A stretch of DNA of 64,000 nt, taken from Magnolia sinica (lineage: Eukaryota; Streptophyta; Magnoliopsida; Magnoliales; Magnoliaceae). The position numbers and the translations under genes were made by a program. The notes beneath the pieces are model-generated. The model was not told where the DNA came from. It made no database searches and saw only the letters and a list, made by a program, of their open reading frames with translations. The stretch spans positions 37,331,501-37,395,500 of the forward strand of contig NC_080591.1 of the NCBI RefSeq assembly GCF_029962835.1, in the 5' to 3' direction. This document shows, one piece after another, positions 46,972 to 57,266 of this stretch; within the stretch, counting starts at the first letter, position 1, and each line of letters opens with the position of its first letter.

Positions 46972-48640
46972 ATGTCAAATTTTGATAGCCTTTCCATTAC
47001 TAGGCCACCACCATTTAATGGCTCCAATTGTGCCTATTGGAAAGCCAGGATGAGAATTTTCTTGACATCTATCGATGAAAATATGTGGCAGTCCATATTA
47101 ACTAAATGGAACCCACATACCATTGAAGTTTTAGGCATTGATGGTATTAAAACACTTAAAGTTGCACCTTATAATACTTGGACCACTCTTTAGAAAAATG
47201 AAGGCAGTGCCAATACCAAGGCTTTAAATGCAATTACTTGCGCACTATCACCGGATGAATTCAAAAGGATTGTATCTTGTGATACTATAAAATAAGCCTA
47301 GGATATCTTAGAAATGACACACGAGGGTACGACTACTATCAAGAAATCTAAACTGCAAATCCTTGCCACTAGGTTTGAGGAAATACATATGGAAGAAAGT
47401 GAAACATTCATGGACTTCTATACTAAGTTAAATGACATAGTCAACTCAGTGTGGGGTCTTGGAGATAGCATCTCAAAAAGTAAAGTCTGTGCAAAAATAC
47501 TACGCTCATTGCCTGAAAGGTTCAATTCAAAAGTCACTACCATTCAAGAACTTCATGATATGGATAACATGCAGGTTGAAGAACTTGTTGGTTCTTTACA
47601 GACCTATGAGTTAAATTTTAAGGCTCTTAAAGGTAAATCCATAGCTCTAAAATCTTCTAAAAGTATTTCTCATGACTCTAATAATTCTGATTGCAAAAAC
47701 TCAAAGGATGATATGGCGCTTTTAGTAAAGAAGTTTTATAAAATTTTCAAAAGCAAAAAGAGAGTTGATTTTCAAAAACCCTCTGAGAAGAAAAAGGGTG
47801 GATCTAAAACTTAAAAATCTCTTAAAGAAAGCCAATGCTTCAACTGCCATGAATATAGGCATCTAACAAACAAATGTCCTAAGAAGGACAAGTCTAAAAA
47901 GAAAGGTATTTTGGCTGCATGAGATGAATTTTCCTGTTCTGAAGTCTCTTCTGAGTCAGAAGATTCTGAAACCGAGTCGGCTAATGATGTTAAAGCCCTA
48001 ATGACTCTAGCCAAGTTCACTTTCTCAGATAATGATGATTCAACCAGTGAAGAAAATTTGAGTAGTGACCATGAAAATAAAAAAGTTCTTCATGATGCAT
48101 ATGATGCCCCATACAGGGAAAGTTGCAAAATAGCCATAAAGTTAAAACTTCAGAAAGAAAACTTCTCTAAACTAAAAGAGAATTTTGATAATCTAGTCTT
48201 AGAAAAATCACACTTTTCAAATTGATTTGAGAAAACTAAGTGCGACTTAGATTTCAAAACTTCCCAAGTTGAAAACTTAAAATCTGAAAATGAAAAGCTA
48301 ACTAGAAGTCTCTTCACTTTTGAGTTTGAAGGACACATGGAGGTATGCTCAAGGTGATCCTAAATTAGAAAAACTTTTATCTGGATCTAAAAAATGTGGC
48401 GATCGATCTGGATTGGGCTATGATAAAAGTACTCCTCCTAAACATAAGAATACTCCACCTAAATTTGTTAGAGGGGAGTCTTCAATCTCAAAAGGGAAAA
48501 GTCTAAATCAAAATAATTCTAAAAATGCTAAAACTTTTCAGAATGTTAAACCTAAAGCAATCATATCAACTATAGAAATCAGAATCATAACCCTTTGGTT
48601 GGAAAAATGTTGGATCTTCTTAAGGAGCTTCTAAAATCTA
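46972..48640 (+). pseudogene. gag of the SIRE-like element
   Basis: 46972-47193 opens MSNFDSLSITRPPPFNGSNC and AYWKARMRIFLTSIDENMW, the usual start of Copia gag of this type. 47314-47814 continues it (FMDFYTKLNDIVNSVWGLGD, SLPERFNSKVTTIQ). A CCHC knuckle CFNCHEYRHLTNKCPKK lies near 47838-47888. A Lys/Ser/Glu-rich helical tail, predicted coiled coil, runs to about 48340. Broken. Confidence 0.88.
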
Positions 48641-48759
48641 ATTCAGTGGGTAGGACTTATAACAACTGCAAACATAAGAAGACTAACTATGCTCCTAAAC
48701 CCAAAACTGTAATGAAATGGATCCCTAAGGTTACTTCTCACACTACTTTCAAGGCTTCA

Positions 48760-49878
48760 AGTTAATCAAAGTGGTACCTAGACAGTGGATGCTCTAGACA
48801 TATGACAGGTGACAAAGATTTATTCATCAATCTCAAAGACATGACTGATGGTTCAGTCACGTTCGGTGATAGTAGCAACTGCAGAATTGTTGGCCAAGGT
48901 ACGGTTCAACTCTTTAACCTCCCTCTATTTGAGAATGTTTTATATGTAGAAGGTTTAAAACATAATCTATTAAGCATCTCTCAAATATGCGATAATAATC
49001 ATAGTGTAAAATTTACCAACCAAGGATGTGAAATTCTGAATAAGAATTGTTTGGTGATATTAACTAGTCGTAGAACTTCTAAAAACTACTACACAGTCAG
49101 TGATTCAAGCTCATCTAAGCTATCATGTTACATGGTCCAAACTGATGAGACTGAATTATGGCATAAGCGCCTAGGACATGTACACTACCATAACTTATAT
49201 AGATTGAGCAAAAATGAATTGGTAAGAGGTCTACCCAAAGTAAAGAAAGTGGATAAAATATGTGGTGAGTGCCAGCTTGGTCAAAAAATCAAGAGTGCTC
49301 ATAAAAAGATAAACTCCAATGCCACATCTAAACAACTCGAACTTCTCCACATGGATCTCATTAGACTAACTAGAACGGAGAGTCGAGGTGGCAAGAAGTA
49401 TATTCTAGTCATTGTAGATGACTTTACCAGGTATACTTGGGTTGTCTTCTTAAGAGAGAAATCAGAAACTCTTGACAAAGTAAAAAGGGTACTTAAATGT
49501 TTCCAAACTGAAAAAGAATCACAAGTCACTAAGATCCGAAGTGATCATGGTTTTGAGTTTGAGAATAGCAGTTTTGAGAAATTTTGTAGTGACCAGGGAA
49601 TATCACATGAATATTCTATGCCCAAAACACCACAACAAAATGGTGTAGTGGAAAGGAAAAATAGTGTGCTTCAAGAAATGGCTAATGTAATGCTAAATGG
49701 TATGAAGCTTCCTAAAAATCTTTGGGCTGAAGCCTTAAATACTGCTTGTTATATAATTAACCGCGTTTATACCAGAAGATTAAATAGTAAAACTGCTTAT
49801 GAAATGTGGTTTGATAAGAAGCCTACTGTCAAATACTTTCGAGTTTTCGGCAGCAAGTGCTACATCTTGCGTGACTGA
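48760..49878 (+). pseudogene. Protease end and integrase of the SIRE-like element
   Basis: WYLDSGCSRHMTGDKDLFIN near 48772-48831 is the retropepsin active-site region. ELWHKRLGHVHYHNLYRLSK and CGECQLGQKIKSAH (49150-49300) form the zinc-binding integrase part. The core follows with LHMDLIRL, YILVIVDDFTRYTWVVFLRE, KIRSDHGFEFENSSFEKFCS and PQQNGVVERKN. This is the best conserved stretch of the element. Confidence 0.92.
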
Positions 49879-50199
49879 GAAAATCTGGGTAAATTTGACA
49901 CCAAAAGTGATGAAGGGATATTTTTAGGTTATGCTTTAAATAGTCGAGCATATTGGGTTCTTAACAAGAGAACTGGTGTAATTCAAGAATCTATTAATGT
50001 TGTCATAGATGATCATCGGAATGCGTCTTCCACTAGTTCAGAAGATGATGAAGTCTCATTAATTAATAAACCAGATTCTTCATCCAATCGAAATAATGAC
50101 ACTGAACTACGATCAGTTAAAGACCATCCAACTGATCAAATCCTTGGAAACCCTTTCACTGGTGTGTACACTCATAAACAATTAGAAGATATGTGCAAC

Positions 50200-51720
50200 T
50201 ACATGTGTTTTACATATCAGATAGAACCGGCTAACGTAAAAGAAGCCCTTACTGACGAAAAATGGATTGTAGCTACGCAAGAAGAACTCAATCAGGTTGT
50301 TCGAAATGATGTATGGTATTTGGCTCCTTAACCTAATGATAAACATATAATTGGAACCAAGTGGATCTTTAAAAATAAGTCTGATAAATTAGGTAACATT
50401 ATAAGAAATAAGGTGAGACTGGCTGTACAACGGTACACTTAGATAGAAGGCATCGATTATGGTGAAACCTGTGCCCTAGTAGCTTGTCTTGAATCTATCT
50501 GACTATTCATTTCCATTACTTGTAACAAAAATTTTAAAATCTATCAAATGGATGTCAAGAGTACTTTCTTGAACGGTGATTTGCATAAGTATGTATATGT
50601 AGAACAACCTAAAGGTTTTGAAGATCGTTAACATTCTAATCATGTTTATCATCTGAAAAAAGCACTCTATGGTTTAAAATAAGCTCCAGGGCATGATACG
50701 AGAAATTGACTAAGTTTCTACTGGGTCATAACTTTGTAATGAGAAGTGTTAATAAGACACCGTTCATAAAGAAATACAATGATCATATTCTAATAGTACA
50801 GATATATGTTGATGACATTATCTATGGATCTACTTATGCTAACATGTCTTTTGAGTTTGTCGAATTAATGAAGTCCAAGTTTGAAATGAGCATGGTAGGA
50901 GAATTGAACTATTTTCTAGGTCTGCAAGTGAAACAGCTTGTTGATGGGATATTTATCTCTCAAACCAAGTATGCTCTAAACTTGGTGAAAAAATTTGAAT
51001 TTGAGAGCAGTAAGAACTTCGATACTCATATGAGTACGACACTTAAACTCTCTAAGGATTCAACAGGTAAAAGTGTAAATCCTAAGTTGTATCACAGTAT
51101 GATAGGTAGTTTATTATATTTAATTGCGAGTTGACCTGATATTGCATTCCGCGTAGGTATTTGTGCTAGATATCAATCAGACCATAAAGAGTCACACCTA
51201 GTTGCTGTTAAGCATATCTTGCGATATGTCGCTAGTACTGCTAATCTTGGTCTTTGCTATCCTCATGATACTAGTGTGCAATTAGCTAGTTATACAAATG
51301 CTGATTAGGCTGGTAACATTGATGATCATAAATCGACTAGTGGTGGTTGTTTCTATGTCGGGAACTGTTTGGTTTCTTGGTTAAGTAAGAAACAAAGTTC
51401 CGTATCGCTCTCCACAGCCGAGGCTAAATATATTGCTACTGGTAATGCATGCACTCAGCTTGTGTGGATGAAGAGAATGTTAAGCGATTATGAATTTGTG
51501 CAAGAATATATGGTTTTATCTTGTGATAATTTAAGCGCAATTAATATTTCTAAAAATTCAATTCAGCATTCACGAACCAAGCATATTGACATTAGATATC
51601 ATTATATTCAAGAATTGGTGGAAAAAAGATAATTTTATTAGAATACATTCAGACCGAGAATCAACTTGCAGACATATTCACAAAACCGCTCAATAAAAAC
51701 AGGTTTGCAAAATTGAAATT
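50200..51720 (+). pseudogene. Reverse transcriptase and RNase H of the SIRE-like element
   Basis: RT pieces include KWIFKNKSD near 50360, QMDVKSTFLNGDL near 50546-50584 and the catalytic VQIYVDDIIYGSTY near 50800, then FEMSMVGELNYFLGLQVKQ. RNase H lies at about 51260-51632 (STSGGCFYVGNCLVSWLSKK region, SVSLSTAEAKYIATG, SRTKHIDIRYHYIQELV). Broken. Confidence 0.88.
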
Positions 51721-52220
51721 TGAACTTGGTATGTGAATATGAACTAATGATATGTGCCTATTTGTATCATAATGTATATATTCATTAATTTGAAAGTTTA
51801 AAAATTCAAATAAGATGCAAAATTGTATATTTTCAGTGGTGCAAGACCAATCGAGTACACAATCGACCAGTCGTGGCTCGACCGGTCGAGTATGTACTCG
51901 ACCAGTCGTGAATCTCGAGTTTAGCCTTTTTATTTGGGGAAAAATATTTTTTCTTCATTTGGTTCTTCTTCTCCAACATGCCATACCATGACCGGTCGAA
52001 CCCATCTTCGATTCCTCCATAGTTATGCATCATTTTCAATTTTCTTATATATTTGAATTCTTTGCACTTCCATTTCCTTATTTGTGTTGTTTATTTTAAG
52101 CTTTATGATTGTTTTATGGGTTTTCTAGCTAAAAATATGATTTACTGGAAACCCTTCTTGCCTCTTTTGCAATCCTTGTATTTCTTGATTTCTTTGTTGT
52201 AATTGAGAGTAGAAACAAAA
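51721..52220 (+). other. Spacer between pol and third ORF, with palindromes
   Basis: About 500 bp without a coding frame. At 51845-51920 it holds four CGACCAGTCG / CGACCGGTCG motifs like those of the LTR array, and one more CGGTCG half-site near 51990. The rest is AT-rich. Confidence 0.7.
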
Positions 52221-53230
52221 AGAAAGGATCTTGTGGTCCCTCTTCTTCTCGTTCCGCTCTTATCACAGTACGCCATCTTCGGTCACCTGAGGAAGATCCC
52301 GAGTATGTGTGGGATATTCACTTACGCAATGTGATAGTTGAATGGACAGTTAACCCTGATCATTTGGCACCATTTGGTATTATTCCATTCCTTCAATCTA
52401 TAAGTTGGGATAACATTCTACATTGGGGCGGACCGGTATACCACTCCATTGCGCAAACTATGTTTACTTGCATTAGTGACTATTCTTTTGAGAATCTAAC
52501 GTTTATAATTATGACTAGAGAAGGTCCAATTAAAGTGGACCGTCACCTTATTTCTGGGTCGATGAATATACCAGCTAATGATGACGGTATTCCTATTCAT
52601 ACACTTGTAGCAAAACCGTTTGAATCTGAGAAAAGAATACTCACTAGAGTTTTATACAATATGAATGCGGAATGGAGCTCTGAGAATGCGTTCGCTTCCA
52701 AGTTTATGTTACCCAGATATAGGGTTCTCCATCGAATTTTCATTTCAAATGTCTACCCTAGATCTGGTGACAAAATCGAGCTTACTACATTCATGGCTCG
52801 TATTCTTCATTCGATTATTACCGGTGTTTCTGTTTGTCTTCCATCCCTTATATGTTACATCATTATTCAATTCCGTCTCCACCCAGGTCATAGCGATATA
52901 CCTTTTGCCTATCTTATGATATCACTAGCCACACATGGTCTTGTGGCAATGCCTATTGGAGAAGCTCCAATTAACCATCTACCATTCAACAATTCAAACA
53001 TAAATAAGATGAATTTGAGGTTGGGTCCAGGCCAAGTTGATGTAAGTACTAAAGGAGTAGCTGAAACAACTGAAGAGGAGGATGCTTTGCCTCCAAATGA
53101 TGTCAATATGGATGACATATTTGATGAGCTTGAGTTTAACTCTGCAGATGATCCTGATTATCAGCCTTCTGATTTTGATTCGCGTTTACAATCTCTTGAG
53201 GAGAAGGTAGAAGGTATGCATGTGTCCTAA
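52220..53230 (+). CDS. Third ORF of the SIRE-like element (env-like position, putative plant transposon protein domain)
   Basis: An uninterrupted frame covers at least 307 codons from 52307. In the same frame it can be followed upstream to about 52210, with a basic RNKKKGSCGPSSSRSALI N-terminus, so the real start is unclear. The middle part (LPRYRVLHRIFISNVYPRSG, then RILHSIITGVSVCLPSLICY, then DIPFAYLMISLATHGL) resembles the domain often named putative plant transposon protein. The tail is acidic and ends in a short heptad-like LQSLEEKVEG. A hydrophobic stretch (VSVCLPSLICYIII) might be read as membrane-like, but it fits the fold. It sits where SIRE elements carry an env-like ORF. It looks whole; function unknown. 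Confidence 0.65.
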   Translation, partial: KKGSCGPSSSRSALITVRHLRSPEEDPEYVWDIHLRNVIVEWTVNPDHLAPFGIIPFLQSISWDNILHWGGPVYHSIAQTMFTCISDYSFENLTFIIMTREGPIKVDRHLISGSMNIPANDDGIPIHTLVAKPFESEKRILTRVLYNMNAEWSSENAFASKFMLPRYRVLHRIFISNVYPRSGDKIELTTFMARILHSIITGVSVCLPSLICYIIIQFRLHPGHSDIPFAYLMISLATHGLVAMPIGEAPINHLPFNNSNINKMNLRLGPGQVDVSTKGVAETTEEEDALPPNDVNMDDIFDELEFNSADDPDYQPSDFDSRLQSLEEKVEGMHVS

Positions 53231-53504
53231 GAAATGCAATTTAAATATATGCGCAAATATCTTAGGTGCATTAACAAGAGACTTCATCAAATAGATCCTT
53301 CCATACCTGCTCCTTCTGGTTCAGATTAATTTTGAATTTTTGATGTGTAATATTTTTAATACTTGGATCTCTCTTGACTCTTGGATAAGTTTTTTAGTTT
53401 TTATGGACATGTTTAATGGTTATCTTGAATTTACTTCTTATTCTCATTAATCAATGCTCTTATTCTACTCGTATACTTCCCACATATGTTCTTTCCTTTG
53501 TCAT

Positions 53505-53812
53505 ATTGTGACAAAAAGGGGGAGAGTTTGTGATAGTGTTTTTTTATACATGTACTATACTGGTACTGTACTGCAAGTATCTCTTCACTTGGATTCTATA
53601 GAGTATTATACAGGTATTGTACTGTAAGTATCTCTTCACTTGGATTCTATGGAGTATTGTATTAAGGGGGAGTATTTGATTTATGCTGACCATTTTTTTC
53701 TGATGCATGATTCTTTATTGATCTAACTGATGCATGATTCTTTATTAATCTAACTGGTGCATGATTCCTAGGTCTTAGTTTGTTTTGTCACAAATTTAAC
53801 AAAGGGGGAGAT
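53505..53812 (+). promoter_or_regulatory. Three polypurine tracts before the 3' LTR
   Basis: ACAAAAAGGGGGAGAG (about 53511), TTAAGGGGGAGTATTTG (about 53662) and AACAAAGGGGGAGAT (about 53798). Only the last touches the LTR and should be the plus-strand primer. Between them a TCTCTTCACTTGGATTCTAT unit is repeated (near 53579 and 53630). Confidence 0.8.
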
Positions 53813-55577
53813 TGTAAATTCTATCTTATTTAGCTCCTAGGTTTGTCAAATTTTGTAGTGCCAAAATCTCTTAGAATCTGTATCTTGTTTAGTGGGTTTT
53901 GTAAGATCAACTTCATGTCATCCTTGTCTACATTTTAGTACAAGATCAAATCATTCAAGTACAAGATCAAGTCATTCAAGTACAAGATTAAGTTACTTAA
54001 GTACAAGATCAAGAAGTTCAAGTACTATATCAAGAAGTTCCCTTTCAAGAACAAGAAGTTCAAGTACAAGATCAAGAAGTTCAAGTACTAAATCAATTCT
54101 TCAAGCTTCAACTACTTCAAGAGAATGATATGTGATGAATCAATCTCACAAGTAAGGTTTGTTTGACCTTAAACTAGCCTTAGGATAGGTCATATAATAT
54201 CATAAGTCATTTGATCAATTTATAGGTCATTTTTCGACCAGTCCTAGTCATGGTTCGACTAGTCCAGACACTGGCTCGACCAGTCCAAGAATTCCCTAGA
54301 CCAGTCCAAGGTTTGTTGTGAATTTTTTGGAGTTTTCTATTAGATCCTTGACCAGTCCTGGAGACTGCTCGATCAATTGAGTGAACAGTATTCGACCAGT
54401 CGATTAGGCTCGACTCAAAGTCCAACAACATTTCTGGGTCTCACTCGACCTGTCGAGCAGGCCACTCCACCAATCGAGCAAGCCACTCGACTAGTCAAGT
54501 GGTGATCTTATCTTATCGTGCCAGAAATTTTGAAAAGTTGTTGGTCCTTTGACCTGTCGAGCTGACCACTAGGCTAGTCGAGTGAATAGTATTTTTACTT
54601 ACAAATTGAGGACGATTTTCAGAGTTTTTCAATTCATTCAAAGCTATTCAAGTCACAACTCTGAGAAACTCATCCCCACATTCTAAAAGCTAATTGGTTA
54701 GTACTTAAGATTCTTTTAATAACTTTTTTGCATTTGATTTTATGATCTCTATTCAATTTTATTTCTTTTGAAAGTGGAATATTGATTTTACTCTTTGTGA
54801 GATCAAAATCAAATCAAGCTAGCCCAGGATTGTTTTAATTTAAAAATCATTTAGACCTAAGAACCCTTTCATATGTGAGATTAGACATTGAACATTTACA
54901 TCGAATTGGTTCTACCGGGCTTCATCAGAAGGAGAATCTTCAAATAAGTACATTTTAATTTTTTGTATTTGGTTTGTATGATTGCCAGAAAATCTTTTAT
55001 TTTTGGTTTTGACTGATATAGCCGGAAAATCTCAGTGAGTGGGGTTTTTAATTGTGGTAGCCCTTTGAAAACACAATTGTGAAGGTTTTGGGTGAACCTT
55101 GGAAAACCTATTTCATAATAAAAGGCGATATCCCGTGAGTGAGGATATTTAGAATGGAGTAGTTGTGTGGCTGTTTTCTAACAGTTGATGTACACACAAG
55201 CCAACCACTATAATTGCTGGAGTTGTGGTGAATGTTTATTTTTGTGCATTTGTGGTGAATGATTGTAATTTACTTTTTGCACATGTGGTGAATGTTGTAA
55301 TAATAGTAGATAATTATTTCTATTTTATTCTTTATTCCTCTACATTAGTTTGGAATTTTGATACACAGACCGTTCTAGTAATTAAGTTGTCCTACCATAA
55401 ACCATTGGTTTTTGGTGTAAGGTTGTCCTTGGAACAACATCTGTATCAACCTCTCAATACTTATGCATTTGAGGTTGCTATTTATTTTCACTATTTGGGA
55501 TTGATCAGTGCCATCTTATTTTAGTTCTTTCTTATTCTGCTTTTAATTTTTAATTTGGCATAGCACATACCTATTTA
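53813..55577 (+). repeat. 3' LTR of the SIRE-like element
   Basis: It pairs with 45125-46901 through TTTGGCATAG at about 55563. The last few bases are blurred, ending near ACCTATTTA. It contains the palindrome array at about 54235-54590. Confidence 0.88.
54235..54590. repeat. Palindrome array, 3' LTR
   Basis: It corresponds to the array at 45525-45875, with more decayed copies (for example CTCGACCTGTCGAG, CTCGATCAATTGAG). Confidence 0.85.
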
Positions 55578-56088
55578 TGGATGTTCAGAAAATTTGATCG
55601 AATCCAAGTCGGCATAGGAGTTCCCCATAAGGTCGCATGAACGCGCAAGGCAGTTAACCACTTTGACGATCAAACAGAACGAATACTCCTAGGGTGATTA
55701 CATAGCAAAGGAAATGACAGATCAAACAAGTATAGGACTCCTCGTAAGGCCACAGAATGCGTAAATGCCCTATTTTTTAGACTTACCCTCCAATGCTATT
55801 AACAATCTGATGTGAAAGGGTTGTGATTGGTGACCCGTAATGCCGTAGAATGCGTAGGGACAGTCACAACTTTTTCCTCAACCCTCATGATATGTGCAAG
55901 TCATCTCTTTTCCAGACAGTCGATTGACAATAATACAATGCCAGGTGACAGATTCGAACCACTACCCTTTCTGACCAGAAGGGTGGGGGGTGTCCACTCG
56001 CTTTAGCGTTTAGTTGCTCACAACCTCAGTGGGGTGTCTACTCGCTTTGGCGTTTAGTTGCTCACAACCTCAGTTAAAGAGGGGCATC
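55578..56088 (+). other. 3' noncoding end of the degraded Gypsy, with 44-bp tandem repeat
   Basis: Two adjacent copies of a 44-bp unit (GGGGTGTCCACTCGCTTTAG...) lie at 55987-56030 and 56031-56074. The purine tract AAAGAGGGGCATC follows just before the 3' LTR. No coding sequence. Confidence 0.75.
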
Positions 56089-56424
56089 TATGGACACCCC
56101 ACCCAAGTTAATATCTTGAGAAAGCTAAGACAATCCGGGAACCATGATCATATCCTAAACCAAACCCTAATCCCAGCTTAAGCCCTAATCCGAACCGTAA
56201 AAAAAAAAAAAAAAAAACCTAGCCTAACGCTAACCCAACCTAACCCTAACCCAAACCTCAGCCCAAACCCTAAACCTAACATAACTCCAGCTTAAACCTT
56301 AATCCTAACCTGAGCCATCACGAGCCATCATTCAAGCCAAAGCATACCCAAACCTTCACCCACAATCAATCCATTTTTCGAGCCACCTCAGGTCATGATT
56401 GAGCCAATTTTGGGCCATTTCAAG
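56089..56424 (+). repeat. Partial 3' LTR of the degraded Gypsy
   Basis: It starts TATGGACACCCC and follows the 5' LTR from 35494 through CATTTCAAGC, where the CACTA transposon begins. The remainder would be expected beyond the right end of that transposon. Confidence 0.8.
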
Positions 56425-56745
56425 CACTACCAGAAAATGGGGCAAAGGCTACAGATAAAAACCGTAGCCATAGACCTATGGCTACAGTTTTTATCCATAG
56501 CACGACCATAGTCGTAGGTGCCGTAACAATAGCTCATGAACCTATGGCTACGGATTTAATCTATAGCCATAGATCACAATAGCTACAGATATAATCCGTA
56601 GCAATTAATCTGTAGCGAAAAAGCACAAACAGCTACGGATATTATTTGTAGCTAAACGTCCCTAGCAATATGCCAAATTTAATAATGGCCACTGTTTTCA
56701 GATTACCAGCTACGGTCAATATCTGTAGCTATTGACTACATTTAA
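56425..56745. repeat. Subterminal repeats of the CACTA element
   Basis: GCTAC(A/G)GAT and its complement recur about every 20-30 bp, often paired as inverted repeats (GGCTACAG...CTGTAGC). In En/Spm such motifs bind the element's own protein. Confidence 0.85.
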
Positions 56746-56880
56746 ATAAATATATATATATATATAATCATTTGTTCATTCAATTACCACCTGCATAATC
56801 ATTCATTCATTCAATTACAATCATTCATTCATTCAATTACAATCCTTCATTCAATCAATTACAATTACAATTACAATAAC
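56745..56880. repeat. TA run and CATT tandem repeats
   Basis: (TA)n at about 56751-56766, then about three copies of a roughly 23-bp unit ATCATTCATTCATTCAATTAC, ending in ATTACA repeats. Confidence 0.85.
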
Positions 56881-56945
56881 GCTGAAAATACAAATCTTGG
56901 TGAGTCTGTGTGTACTCGCATATGGCCAGGTACATTCTTCATCTT

Positions 56946-57266
56946 GGCCTTTGGCTTCATTAGAGAAATTTGCTCGACTTTACCCTGAAATTTCAATGAT
57001 AAAGAATTGAAAGAGAAGATAGATTTTAATGGTATGTTATTTTTTTCACAAGTAAATAGGCCTTTTTCAGCCATCAGCCAATCACCCACCTAAAGAATCA
57101 AAAACCGATTGTTGTCCAAGCCCACTCCTTTTCCTTTCAATTTCTTAGTGACCTCTGTAAAATTACTTCCACTGTCATTTATGTAGTACTTTGAAGAGTT
57201 GTTTCAAAATGCAACTCTAGTAATGACAAAGTCACTTCTTGCAACAGCTTCATATATTCCATCATC
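56946..57266 (-). pseudogene. SMC4: Captured fragment of SMC4 (condensin subunit), two exons and an intron
   Basis: Minus strand, first exon 57266-57091: DDGIYEAVARSDFVITRVAF, then NNSSKYYIND and NFTEVTKKLKGKG, then LDNNRFLIL. Intron 57090-56985 has GT and a TTTCAG acceptor. The second exon starts GKVEQISLMKPKA and homology stops near 56946. These are the N-terminal head sequences of SMC4, the ATPase of the chromosome-condensing complex, up to and around the Q-loop. Two codons are now stops (TTT-TGA where an Arg is expected, and TAG in place of the Q-loop Gln before the intron). It lies 520 bp inside the CACTA end, so it is a transduplicated, nonfunctional piece. SMC2 or SMC1 fit less well. 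Confidence 0.88.

Larger units (their letters stand above)
45125..55577 (+). mobile_element. SIRE-like Ty1/Copia retrotransposon with third ORF
   Basis: The long LTRs (about 1.75 kb) begin TGTAAAT and flank a TGGTATCAGAG primer site, gag with zinc knuckle, protease, integrase, RT, RNase H, then a separate ORF, and an AAAGGGGGAGA tract before the 3' LTR. Integrase before RT fixes it as Copia; the long LTRs and extra downstream ORF point to the SIRE lineage. No convincing target repeat was found: GCCTT precedes it, but the right border is blurred. LTRs differ at about 5 percent of sites in the first 170 bp. The structure is complete; pol is broken at roughly ten places. Confidence 0.92.
35494..56424 (+). 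mobile_element. Highly degraded Gypsy (Tat/Ogre-like), split by later insertions
   Basis: The 5' LTR is 35494-37106. The primer site is TGGCAATTCCCTTGGGGA at 37110-37127. Gag runs from about 37262, interrupted by a solo LTR at 38612-41743, with protease-like sequence following to about 43330. An integrase-core scrap (GVDIIERMNPKASNGHECIL, near 44281-44340) remains. A SIRE-like Copia sits at 45125-55577. The 3' end has a purine tract and a partial 3' LTR (56089-56424), cut by a CACTA transposon. No polymerase domain is recognisable. It is the outermost and probably oldest host element of this half of the window. Confidence 0.75.

Noticed and set aside
52307-53230. Independent host gene inserted in the Copia element
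   Set aside because: The position between pol and the polypurine tract and the resemblance to the SIRE-type extra ORF make an element ORF the simpler reading.
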